Shown here piece by piece: positions 26,762-35,700 of a stretch of DNA of 64,000 nt. The number at the start of each line of letters is the position of its first letter. The stretch's first letter is position 1. The stretch lies in assembly GCF_030506325.1 (NCBI RefSeq), contig NZ_CP120683.1, positions 6,204,501-6,268,500 of the forward strand, read 5' to 3'. Origin of the DNA: Tunicatimonas pelagia. GTDB lineage: Bacteria; Bacteroidota; Bacteroidia; Cytophagales; Cyclobacteriaceae. A program made the translations under genes and the position numbers. The notes beneath the pieces are model-generated. The model saw nothing but the letters and a program-made list of their open reading frames with translations. It was not told the DNA's origin and did no database searches.

Positions 26762-26775
26762 GCCAAATAGCAAAA
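26759..26775 (+). promoter_or_regulatory. 17-base motif copy 4, over the stop codon of the propeller gene
   Basis: TGAGCCAAATAGCAAAA differs at one base from copies 1 and 3. It includes the TGA stop of the propeller gene and lies ~67 bases upstream of the next ATG. It could be an internal operator giving the downstream heme genes separate AraC control. Confidence 0.45.
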
Positions 26776-26841
26776 CAATTTGCACTCATTAGGCAAAAAG
26801 CTTTGGACTGTACTTCCGTTGGTACCAAGAAAGATACGACT

Positions 26842-27462
26842 ATGATTCGGCACACATCGTTATTCGGATTAGCAGGGGCACTTTACCTGCTCAGCGCACT
26901 AAGTATGGCTTGCTCGGAAGGAGAGAACAATCCCCAGCCGATAGCAGTCCTTCCCGATAGCCTGGGCGTAACCTCCCCGGACGATACCTTGACAGACGCG
27001 GGGGAGGGGTACCCGGACTCCGTAGCCTTGACCCTAACCGACCGCTACGGTCCGCCCATATACTTCTACGCTCAGGTAGATAAACGTGGCGACTACTTTC
27101 GCCGAATGTTTATGGACACCGCCTCGTTTCGGGTCGCCGCTACTACAGGGCAAATTCCCGATGGTGCCCTCATTGCCATGGAAACCTGGGCTAACGAAAG
27201 CAGCCAAAGCTCGGTATTTTACCGCACCAAGCGAGGGGATGGGTGGCTCAGCGGGTCGTTCAGCCCCACTCGCCCCGATTTTAGCGATGCCGTTGATATC
27301 AACAGTTGTCGCAACTGTCACCAAACTGCCCAGACTACTGATTTTACCTTTACCCGTCCGCTCATGCAGCGGGCGGCCCGGGAAAATCAGGTGCAGTTTA
27401 TTGAGTGCGACCGAGGGCCAACCGAACCTTGTGACCTGGAAGTATACTTAGGAAATCTATAA
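26842..27462 (+). CDS. Cytochrome P460-like lipoprotein
   Basis: This is a ~206-aa lipoprotein (lipobox LSMAC). The mature part has a beta-rich domain with TGQIPDGALIAMETWANE and ends in a c-type heme site, SCRNCHQTAQTTDFTFTRP (Cys156, Cys159, His160). The order PDG-strand, then C-x-x-C-H, then D-(Y/F)-x-F matches cytochrome P460 proteins, which oxidise hydroxylamine or related nitrogen species in known cases. I judge the family by this pattern only. The canonical lysine that cross-links heme in P460 cannot be assigned by eye. ATG 26842 starts the signal peptide; an upstream TTG is unlikely. Confidence 0.72.
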   Translation: MIRHTSLFGLAGALYLLSALSMACSEGENNPQPIAVLPDSLGVTSPDDTLTDAGEGYPDSVALTLTDRYGPPIYFYAQVDKRGDYFRRMFMDTASFRVAATTGQIPDGALIAMETWANESSQSSVFYRTKRGDGWLSGSFSPTRPDFSDAVDINSCRNCHQTAQTTDFTFTRPLMQRAARENQVQFIECDRGPTEPCDLEVYLGNL

Positions 27463-27489
27463 TCATTCGTTCGTCCCTAATCCCTTGTC

Positions 27490-28356
27490 ATGCTAAAGAC
27501 ATTCAACATTCATTGTTTCACCTTTCTAACGTTATTATTTATGCTTACTGAACCTGTAAATGCGCAGACATTTCGCGACGATTTCGCCTCGCCCAATAGC
27601 CTGAACAACTGGCAACAACTAGAAGTGGACGGCTGGCAATCCAAAGTGCGTTCGCTGGAGATACAAAATGGTCATCTAGTGATGGAACCGACTTCCAGTG
27701 GCTGGTTTGAGGATAACGTAGCTGGTTTTCTCTATCGAGAGTATACTGGCAACTTTGAACTCACCGCCCGCCTGAAGGTAAGCGGTACCACGACGGACCT
27801 TCCCCAAACGGCCTTTTCACTCGCTGGTCTCTTTGTGCGAGCTCCTCACGAATTGCGAGCCGATACCTGGCAGCCAGGACAAGAAAACTGGATGTTCTTC
27901 AGTATTGGTTCGGCTACCGAACCCGGAACACCGCAGTTCGAGATCAAAAGCACCTACCAAAGCCAATCTACCCTAAAAATCTATCCGGCGCAAGATGCGT
28001 GGGTCACCCTCAAGCTAGTGCGGGTGGATGAGGTCTTCACCCTGCTACACTGCTTTGATGGGCAAGACTGGCAACTGCTGGATCAATTCATTCGCCCGGA
28101 CTTACCCGAAACCCTTCAGTTGGGGATCACGGCCTACGCGGACTGGCCATCGGTGGCCGAAGTATACCCGGACTACGCGCAGTATAACCGGCAGGGTACG
28201 CCGCAGGACCGAGGTAATCTAGTGGCCCGCTTTGATTTTATTAGCATTTCTCCTACTCCGATAGAGAAGGAACTGCCCATTGCCAACCTCATTGGCGAAC
28301 AGGTACTGACTTCGGTCCAGGAAGCAACTACCGAAACAACCCATGCGAAGCAATAG
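27490..28356 (+). CDS. Secreted protein with lectin/LamG-like (DUF1349-type) fold
   Basis: This is a 288-aa exported protein (signal peptide ending TEPVNAQ). The body reads like a concanavalin-like jelly roll: FRDDFASPNSLNNWQQLE near the start, LYREYTGNFELTARLKV, LAGLFVRAP, WVTLKLVRVDEVFTLLHCFDGQDW, LQLGITAYADW, and the closing strand VARFDFISISP. The sequence pattern F-x-D-D-F at the start and V-R-x-D-x-x-F-x-x-x-x-x-D-G-x-x-W is typical of that fold, which often binds sugars. Its last 14 bases overlap the next gene's start, so it is translated with the cytochrome. A redox role is not evident. Confidence 0.8.
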   Translation: MLKTFNIHCFTFLTLLFMLTEPVNAQTFRDDFASPNSLNNWQQLEVDGWQSKVRSLEIQNGHLVMEPTSSGWFEDNVAGFLYREYTGNFELTARLKVSGTTTDLPQTAFSLAGLFVRAPHELRADTWQPGQENWMFFSIGSATEPGTPQFEIKSTYQSQSTLKIYPAQDAWVTLKLVRVDEVFTLLHCFDGQDWQLLDQFIRPDLPETLQLGITAYADWPSVAEVYPDYAQYNRQGTPQDRGNLVARFDFISISPTPIEKELPIANLIGEQVLTSVQEATTETTHAKQ

Positions 28357-28714
28357 CCTACGATGGATCGTCGAAGGTTGGCTAATGGTCGGGGGGCTTT
28401 TGGGCTGTCAGAAAGAGGAGAACACGGCTCTCCCAGCCATCACCTCTACCGAAGCCTTCTTTGATGAAGCAGTTACTCCGATCTTTTTCCAAAACTGTAA
28501 TTATTGCCATAGCACGGAGCAGGCGACGGCGGGCATCGTGCTGGATACTTACGCCGATGCCCGTGCTGTGGCCCTCAACGGACAGTTGCTGGGAGCAGTC
28601 AACCACGTATCGGGCTACACCCCGATGCCCCTCAACGCCCCCCAACTTCCTGACGAAGAGATTGCCACGATCCGAAGATGGGTGGAGGCAGTTCTCGCAG
28701 ACGCAGACAACTGA
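28343..28714 (+). CDS. Monoheme cytochrome c lipoprotein
   Basis: This is a small (123 aa) class I-like cytochrome c. A lipobox is visible (GGLLGC), followed by AVTPIFFQNCNYCHSTEQATAGIVLDTY: Cys52, Cys55 and His56 bind heme c. GYTPMPLNAPQLPDEEIATIRRWVEA supplies a candidate axial Met (Met95) and the closing helix typical of the domain. It resembles the short cytochromes found near PSD-type proteins in Bacteroidota. Its start overlaps the lectin-fold gene by 14 bases and it ends the operon. It is a plausible electron carrier for the P460-like protein. Confidence 0.88.
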   Translation: MRSNSLRWIVEGWLMVGGLLGCQKEENTALPAITSTEAFFDEAVTPIFFQNCNYCHSTEQATAGIVLDTYADARAVALNGQLLGAVNHVSGYTPMPLNAPQLPDEEIATIRRWVEAVLADADN

Positions 28715-29133
28715 TGTTCAGAGGTAGAAGTATGAGTACAGAAAATGGGCCTTTAATGAAAATGGTTACTACACCCAGTGAGGCAGCCTCGGTGGAATAG
28801 TTGTTTACATTGGGATGATACTTTCAGGGCAAAAAACTTTCTATCAATTGACGGCGTTGATGGGCACGCTATGAATCTTTGCTTAGCTTTTACAAAAGAT
28901 ACTATACATCTATGAAGAGATACTTCGTATTTCTATATGCTTGTTTGTTTCCTGGCTGGCTGCCAGCCCAGTTATCTGATATCACCTCCTGGAAAAGTTT
29001 CTGCTTGGACAACCAATGAAAGCCTGCTCAGTTGGCTCAAACGGTTCTAGTTTAAAGCGAAATGCATCGCTTTGAAGCTATGATAGCGTTTCCAAGCAGC
29101 ATTATCCAGAACTACTTTTTTACTAAACAATCA
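28715..29133. other. Intergenic region, 419 bases, holding gene debris
   Basis: This lies between the cytochrome operon and the SDR remnant. It holds the short signal-peptide remnant noted separately and a hairpin-like AAAGCGA/TCGCTTT pair at about 29054-29073 with no T-run. Nothing else is recognised. Confidence 0.4.
28912..29042 (+). pseudogene. Remnant of an exported-protein gene (signal peptide plus short broken tail)
   Basis: An ATG opens a clear signal peptide (MKRYFVFLYACLFPGWLPAQ), but the frame stops after 35 codons. Shifting by one base after SDI allows a further ~22 codons (ISPPGKVSAWTTNESLLSWLKRF) to a TAG. This looks like the two ends or the start of a decayed secreted protein; the parent family cannot be identified. 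It could be chance, hence the low confidence. Confidence 0.3.
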
Positions 29134-29427
29134 TTAACCAATCGGTAATAGATGCTGACCACCATCTACCGGGATGACCGCTCCCGCCGTTATCATCATA
29201 TGGTCAAGCGAATCCAGTCTATCAAAGAGCTGCTTGACACTCGTCTCATCCGAAATGTCTACTTCTTCGGCTTGACAACCTAACTCGTCAGCGGTTTTCT
29301 GGGCTTTCTCTAAAGACCGACTAGTAACAATGACATTCGCACCTTCAGAAAGGGCTACTTCGGCCACTCCACGACCCATGCCACTACTACCGCCTACGCA
29401 AAGGACTAACTTATTCTTTAGCTTCAT
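29134..29427 (-). pseudogene. Short-chain dehydrogenase gene with large internal deletion
   Basis: The 97-aa frame has an intact SDR N-terminus (LKNKLVLCVGGSSGMGRGVAEVAL, cofactor glycine motif; VIVTSRSLEKA; DIS; then LDHMMITAGA, the NNAG-like strand). It then runs directly into what is normally the last ~15 residues of an SDR (VIPVDGGQHLLP). The catalytic Ser-Tyr-Lys region and ~140 residues are missing, while the frame is kept. The gene is therefore a deletion derivative, almost certainly without dehydrogenase activity. It follows the Gfo/Idh/MocA gene on the same strand. Confidence 0.8.
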
Positions 29428-29543
29428 AGGTTGGCTTATTTATTACACTGTGAACAGAATTTTACTGTATCGTCAGAAGTAGAAAGCGGGAGGTCGTAAG
29501 CAGTTACCCACCGCCTCCAGCCTCTTGCTTTCTGGTAGTAAGA

Positions 29544-30623
29544 TTAGATGTTATACTTACCTAACTCTACTGTTTTCCCGGTCTTAAACGATTCGTCGGC
29601 GGCGAGTACCACCCGAAGACTATTGATCGCATCCTGGTGGTGTTGGGATAAATCCATATCCTCGCTGATCGCTTTGTAGAAGAGTTCCTGTTCCCGGTCG
29701 CAGAGTTCTTGGTGGTCGGGTTCATCGGCGGTACTGACAATTTCGTCTTTCTTAGTAAACTGTCCGTTTTCGTCACGGTCGGCAAAGTGAACTTTCAGGG
29801 CGTTGGTTTTGGAGTGGGCATCCACATCATCCGAAGCACTCTGCGATTCCATAATGCTGACGCAGCCCTTCGGCCCGATTACATCCTTTACAAAAAAAGC
29901 CGTTTCACTCATCATGGGTCCCCAACCCGCTTCGTACCAACCGACGGATCCATCGTCGAAGGTTACTTGCAAATGGCCGTAGTTGTACATATCCGAAGCT
30001 ACTTCGTCGGTCAGTCGCGCCCCGATGCCGCTTACGCGAATAGGATTGGCTTGGGTCATCAGACACATCACGTCTACGTAGTGTACTCCGCAGTCTACGA
30101 TAGGCGACATGGATTTCATGAGATTTTTGTGGGTGGCCCAGGTTTTACCGCTACTCTGTTGGTTCAGGTTCATCCGCATCACCAACGGTTTGCCCAATGT
30201 TTGGGATATTTCAATAAACTTCTGCCAAGCTGGGTGTACCCGCACAATGTAGCCAATTAGTAGTTTTTTACCCGTTTCTTGCGCTATCTTCACAATCTCT
30301 TCACACTCCTCAATGGTGTTAGCCAACGGCTTTTCTACAAATACGTGCGCTCCGGCTTTTAGACTAGCAGTAACGTATTCGGCGTGGGTATCAGGGTAGG
30401 TGTTGACTGACACAGCATCGGGCTGGGTTTCTTTTAGGGCTTCGTAGAAATCACTGAACAGCGGTATTCCGCCACCTAGTTCATCGGACAATGTTTGACG
30501 GCTTTCTGATCCTCGGCTAACGAGGCCAGCTATCTCAAATTGATTCATTGTATGATACGCCCGGGCGTGGGACGCTCCCATATTACCGCATCCGACAACG
30601 AGTACTCTAATAGGTTGGGTCAT
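29544..30623 (-). CDS. Gfo/Idh/MocA-family oxidoreductase (cytosolic)
   Basis: This is an NAD(P)-dependent sugar/inositol-type dehydrogenase (359 aa, usual length) with no export signal. The Rossmann motif is VLVVGCGNMGASHARAYH, the catalytic-lysine segment is VFVEKPLANTIEEC, and the substrate domain contains IVDCGVHYVDVM, with the family His. It differs from the secreted relative at 20947, so the two are not a local duplication. The SDR remnant downstream may once have been its pathway partner. The upstream region holds no operon mate. Substrate unknown. Confidence 0.92.
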   Translation of the reverse strand: MTQPIRVLVVGCGNMGASHARAYHTMNQFEIAGLVSRGSESRQTLSDELGGGIPLFSDFYEALKETQPDAVSVNTYPDTHAEYVTASLKAGAHVFVEKPLANTIEECEEIVKIAQETGKKLLIGYIVRVHPAWQKFIEISQTLGKPLVMRMNLNQQSSGKTWATHKNLMKSMSPIVDCGVHYVDVMCLMTQANPIRVSGIGARLTDEVASDMYNYGHLQVTFDDGSVGWYEAGWGPMMSETAFFVKDVIGPKGCVSIMESQSASDDVDAHSKTNALKVHFADRDENGQFTKKDEIVSTADEPDHQELCDREQELFYKAISEDMDLSQHHQDAINSLRVVLAADESFKTGKTVELGKYNI

Positions 30624-30925
30624 ATTGTTAAGTGATTTGGTGTGTAAATGAGAGAATGTTTAATAGATAATGCGGTGCGATAATACAGCTTTTTGGAGCG
30701 AACTACAATGGGTAGTAGGGAGAAGCAATTTGAGGGGGATGCCTCCGAGTTATCCAGATAGGGCACAGAAGGTCTTGTGGGCAAGTCCGAGCCGCTCGCA
30801 ATAAACGTTTAAATGTACAATTACTTTAAAACGAAGGGGTGATCTCACATATTTTTGTAAATTTTTGATTATTACAAAATAATATTGAAAATTGTACAGT
30901 ATACAACCGAAGGCTTACTTTCCTA
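30624..30925. other. Divergent intergenic region, ~302 bases
   Basis: This separates the oxidoreductase (minus) from the sigma gene (plus) and must carry both promoters. TGTACAAT near 30813 and ATTGTACA near 30892 form a distant inverted pair, and TTGTA-CAG-TA-TACAA forms a small palindrome near the sigma start. No gene or repeat element is seen. Confidence 0.4.
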
Positions 30926-31510
30926 ATGATTAGTAAAGATACGTGCGATGAAGATCTGCTTTGCCTGTTCCAGCAGGGAAGTGAAGCAGCGTTTGAGGTG
31001 CTGTACAATCGCTACTGGGAACGGATGCTAACGATTGCTTACTACCGTATCGGTTGTGTAGAAACGGCTAAAGGGTTGGTGCAAGACGTTTTTGCTAATT
31101 TGTGGCAGCGAAGGGAGCAGCTTGCTATCAAAACCACCTTTGTTATCTACCTATCTTCAGCAATGCGGTACGCCGTACTGGATCATATACGATCTCAAGT
31201 AGTTCAGGAGAAATACGTGGCCGCTATCAAGAAAGCCGCGCAGCAGGTAGACGACACTACGCTAGAATCGATAGAATACCGGGAGCTGACCCAGGTACTC
31301 AATCAAGAGATTGGTAAACTTCCGGCGAAGTGCCAAACGGTATTCAGGTTGAGCCGGGTGGACCATCATTCCAACCAAGAGATTGCGAAACAACTGAACA
31401 TATCACCCAAAACGGTTGAGAACCATCTTACCAAAGCTCTCAAAATTCTACGTATCAGTCTGCAAGAGTTTATGGTTTTCTTGCTATCAATTATCTTTTT
31501 ACCTCATTGA
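30926..31510 (+). CDS. ECF sigma factor (FecI/RpoE-like)
   Basis: This is an ECF-type RNA polymerase sigma factor (194 aa). Region 2 reads FEVLYNRYWERMLTIAYYRIGCVETAKGLVQDVFANLWQRRE, and region 4 reads LPAKCQTVFRLSRVDHHSNQEIAKQLNISPKTVENHLTKALKILR. A hydrophobic C-terminal tail (FMVFLLSIIFLPH) is common in Bacteroidota members and may contact the membrane anti-sigma factor. It is followed by a FecR gene and a SusC/SusD pair. In this arrangement the sigma factor is activated through SusC-FecR contact when the nutrient binds. Confidence 0.92.
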   Translation: MISKDTCDEDLLCLFQQGSEAAFEVLYNRYWERMLTIAYYRIGCVETAKGLVQDVFANLWQRREQLAIKTTFVIYLSSAMRYAVLDHIRSQVVQEKYVAAIKKAAQQVDDTTLESIEYRELTQVLNQEIGKLPAKCQTVFRLSRVDHHSNQEIAKQLNISPKTVENHLTKALKILRISLQEFMVFLLSIIFLPH

Positions 31511-31632
31511 CCCAGCGGTAAATAGCCTATCAAAACGTTCCTAAATATATTTTGTAGATAATTCTGATTTTTTTTGTGCGTGCGTAGGGGATGTGCCCGT
31601 CTTACCCGGCTATATAATAAATAGCACGTCCT

Positions 31633-32610
31633 ATGGATCGGGATTTGGATAAAATTATTCGCGACTATCTATCAGGAGAAGACACCCCGGAGGGTAAAGC
31701 ATTATTCGAGGCTTGGTACGCCGCTCAATCGGAAGGAGCTTCGCCACTAGAAGGTCTGGGTGACGCGGAAAAAGAAAGAATTAGGCAAGAAATTCTAACG
31801 AAGGCCAAGCAGCCTCTCTCAATCCTGAAAGAAGAAAAGCCCGATAACCTGCCTAAGAATCATCAAAAACCAATCTGGTACCGAATGGCTGCTGTGTGGG
31901 GCGGACTATTACTCATCAGCATAGCTTGCTTGCTGTACTTTAGATACGGGAGTAATACTGTAACTATTCAGACGGCCTACGGCGAAATTAGTGAGGTTGG
32001 CCTGCCCGATGGATCAACCGTCACTCTTAATGCTAACTCTACCCTTCGGTACGCTACCGACTGGGAAGAGCAGGCTGATCGAGAAGTGTGGTTGGAGGGA
32101 GAAGCGTTCTTCTCGGTAGCACATACCTTGCAAAATCAACGTTTTCGGGTTCATGCTTCTGATATGAATGTGGAAGTGCTAGGTACTGAATTTAATGTGA
32201 ACACCCGTCGGGGCGATACGGAAGTCGTACTGCATTCGGGTCAGGTAAAGCTTGTAATAGACACTAATCAGGCAGACTCTGCCACAGTAATGAGACCAGG
32301 TGAGTTGGCCGCTTACACAGAAAGTGAGCAGCGTCTTGTTAAGAAAGTGGTAAACCCCCAACGTTATTCCCACTGGCGCCAGCAAGAGCTGGTGCTGGAC
32401 AATACCTCTTTAGGAGAGGTTGCCCAAGCTATGGAGGACTACTACGGCTTTACCATTATCATCCCGAACGATTCGCTAAAAAACAACAGGCTCACGGCTA
32501 CTACAAAGCTATCGCTAAAAGATGCTGAGCTTATTCTTGCCACCATCTCAGAAATATATGGTATTGAAGTACAGCGAAACGGCAATGAAATAACGCTCGA
32601 TTATCCATAA
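31633..32610 (+). CDS. FecR-family anti-sigma factor
   Basis: This is an inner-membrane anti-sigma factor (325 aa). The N-terminal cytoplasmic part (IIRDYLSGEDTPEGKALFEAWY) would hold the sigma factor. One membrane helix lies near MAAVWGGLLLISIACLLYF, followed by the periplasmic FecR domain (GEISEVGLPDGSTVTLNANSTLRY ... VWLEGEAFFSVAH ... VEVLGTEFNVNTR) and the C-terminal STN-like DUF4974 domain (LVLDNTSLGEVAQAMEDYYGFTI). It is placed between the ECF sigma gene and susC, the standard trans-envelope signalling order. Confidence 0.94.
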   Translation: MDRDLDKIIRDYLSGEDTPEGKALFEAWYAAQSEGASPLEGLGDAEKERIRQEILTKAKQPLSILKEEKPDNLPKNHQKPIWYRMAAVWGGLLLISIACLLYFRYGSNTVTIQTAYGEISEVGLPDGSTVTLNANSTLRYATDWEEQADREVWLEGEAFFSVAHTLQNQRFRVHASDMNVEVLGTEFNVNTRRGDTEVVLHSGQVKLVIDTNQADSATVMRPGELAAYTESEQRLVKKVVNPQRYSHWRQQELVLDNTSLGEVAQAMEDYYGFTIIIPNDSLKNNRLTATTKLSLKDAELILATISEIYGIEVQRNGNEITLDYP

Positions 32611-32613
32611 AAA

Positions 32614-32646
32614 GAGCTTGGGGCAAGGAGTGTTTACACCAAGCTC
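32614..32646 (+). promoter_or_regulatory. Inverted repeat between fecR and susC
   Basis: GAGCTTGG ... CCAAGCTC (8-base arms, 17-base loop) starts 3 bases after the FecR stop. There is no T-run, so it is more likely an mRNA stabilising or attenuating hairpin than a terminator. Confidence 0.35.
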
Positions 32647-32705
32647 CCCGCCACTTAACGACCAAACAACATGAATATGAACAAGAACCTAACAACAAAC
32701 ACACT

Positions 32706-35700
32706 ATGGTAAGTTTTGTACAAAAACAGACTACACTACTTGTGGTGATCCTGATTGGCTGTTGCCAGTTTGAGGCATTTGGCCAGAAGTTGGCGACGGC
32801 TACGCAGCCCTACACTAATCAGTCTGTCCAAGTAAGCTTTCAGGAGGATCAGGGCCAGCAACTGCTAGAGCAGGCCCTGAAAGAAATCGGAACGCAGCAT
32901 AAAATAAGCTTTGCGTTTGACCAGAAAGTGGTCGATCAAAAGAAGGTACGTAAGTCGGCGTTGAAAGCGAACGACCTCGATCAGTTGCTACGCAATATAC
33001 TGACTCCGCTCGGGCTTACCTACAAGAAGCTTGATGCTACGCACTACATCATCCGGGTGGCTACGCCTAAGAAACAGTCAGTCGGAAAAGTTGAAACCCG
33101 AACTGTGTCGGCAACGGCCAAACAAGCGAGCTTGCTACCATTGTCCGATGCCCGATCGGTAGAGCAGCTTCCTTCCCTGGAAAAAACGATTAGCGGACAA
33201 GTGACCGATGAGAACGGGGAGTCGCTACCGGGAGTAAATATTCTGGTGAAGAATACCACCGTAGGTACGGTAACCGATATTGACGGAAATTTTCGGGTTA
33301 CTGCTCCTGACAATGCTGAGACATTGGTATTTTCCTCAGTGGGGTATCTCACGCAGGAAGTGGCTATCAATAACCGCACGACGATCAATCTAACCATGAG
33401 CCCGAACGTAGAATCGTTGTCGGAAGTAGTGGTGGTGGGGTACGGCACGCAGAAGAAGAGCGATGTGACGGGTTCGGTGGTGTCGGTAGATTCGGAGATA
33501 CTTCAGGAGGCGAATAAGGTCAACGCAGTTCAGGCGATACAGGGGCAGGTGCCCGGTCTGGATATTCAAACCGTGAGCAACAAACCAGGCGGAGGCTTTA
33601 ACATCCGGGTGCGTGGAGCTAATACGATCAACTTTGAAGAACCCGTGTCGCAGGGTGGGTACAGCCCGGGGCAGAACCCGCTGTTTGTCGTAGACGGTAT
33701 TTTTGTGGACGACATTTCGTTTATCAACCCTGCGGATATTGAACAGATTGACGTGCTGAAAGATGCCTCAGCTACCGCTATCTATGGAGCTCGGGGTTCC
33801 AGCGGAGTAGTGATTGTTACTACCAAACGAGGGAAGTCAGGTAAGCTTTCGGTACAGTACGATAACTACTTCGGGGTGAGGCAACCTTACAACCTACCAG
33901 ATATTTTTGAGGGCGAAGAGTACGTGGAGTTCATGCGGGATGCGGTAGTAGGACTAGCCTACAGCTCCGGAGATTTCTCAGTGAGCCGGGAAGATGTTGA
34001 TCTGAGCACCTTCCTGCGGCCCAATGAACTGGAAAATATCGCTAACGGCGAGTACGTGGATTGGGTTGACCTCATCAAGCAAAACGGGTTTCAGATGAAC
34101 CATACGCTGAGTTTATCCGGCGGCACTGACCGAACTACCTACGGTTTTGGAGCAGGGTACACGGTAGACGAAGGTACGTTTCCGGGTGAATCGCTAGAGC
34201 GGTATAACATTCGGGCCAATGTGCAGGGTGAGATCAGCGATAAAATTACCCTCACGTACAGCGGCTACGCCACTTACCAAGTTCTTAACAATGGCAGCTT
34301 CGAGGGGTTTCGCAGTGCCTACCGCTTGCGCCCGACTGGAACCGCCTTCGACGAAAACGGGGAACCCGAATTTTGGCCGCTGGAAGGGGAAACCTTTATT
34401 ACGAACCCGCTCTTTGAGGAAGACAATATCACCCGCGAACATCGCTCGCTGAGCTACATCGGTAATCTTGGTATTACTGTAAAACCTATTGAAGGTCTAA
34501 GCTTGACCTCTACCTTCTCACCGAACCTGCGGTTCAACCGCTACGGTGAGTACCGAGGATTGTTTTCTAAGTCGGTTGGGCAGCGGGTAGATAACCGCCG
34601 AGCGATTTATAATAACTCTAACAACCTCGGCTATACCTGGGATAATATTATCAACTATGAAGTAAGCCTGGGAGCTGAACATCAGTTGAACGCGACCCTT
34701 ATATCCTCGGCCTGGACTCAGCGCGATGAGCTTATTGAAACCCAGGTTAGAAACTTTACTACCGATGAATTTCTGTTCTACAATATTGATGCGGGCTCGG
34801 ACATCAGAGGACTGCAAAACTCTTTTGTTCAGCAGTCAATATTATCGTACTCGGCTCGGCTAAACTACAGCTTGCTATCTAGGTACTTGCTAACAGTAAC
34901 CGGACGCTACGATGGGTCTTCTATGCTGTCGGAGCAGAACAAGTGGGCGTTTTTCCCCTCGGCTGCTTTGGCCTGGCGAGTGAGTGACGAGGCGTTTATG
35001 GAAAATCAGTCGTTTGTATCGGATTTGAAGCTTCGCTTTAGCTACGGGGAAACCGGAAATAATGGTGCTGGGGGAGGATTAAACCCCTTAGGTTCTCAAG
35101 CACTAATCAATGCTGGGTTTACCAACTTGGGCGATCAGCCAGTACAATCCGCTTTTTTTGGAACACGAATCGCCAACCAAGACCTAACCTGGGAGCGAAC
35201 CAGTGAATTCAACCTGGGAATCGATTACGGGTTTTTAGAGAACCGACTCGTCGGCGCATTGGAGCTATACAATCGGCACACCACCGACCTCATTCTGTCC
35301 CGTAGCTTACCTACCTTTACCGGAAAAGATCAGATATTTGACAACGTAGGGGAAATTCGTAACCGGGGTATTGAGTTTAACATTCGCAGTGTGAACGTAG
35401 ATAATGGTTCGTTTAAGTGGACTACTTTATTAAACTTTGCTAGGAATATTAACCGAATTGAGCAACTGTACGGCGGGTTGGATCGCCTTCCGAATTTTTC
35501 CACACGAGATGCTGAGCTAATTCACCAAATAGGAGAAGACGTAGGTTCTTTCTTTACTTTCGAGCCCACTGGCATTTGGCAGTTGGATGAGGCAGATGAG
35601 GCGCAGGCACTCGGTCAGCAGCCGGGGCAGGTAAAGGTACGGGATGTAAACGAAGATGGTATCATCACTGCTGAGGACCGCACCATTGTGGGTTCCCCCC

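Noticed and set aside
29054-29073. AAAGCGA/TCGCTTT hairpin as terminator
   Set aside because: Stem is short and no T-run follows on either strand.
29709-30260. 183-codon plus-strand frame opposite the Gfo/Idh/MocA gene
   Set aside because: Antisense shadow of a clear enzyme gene with no domain of its own.
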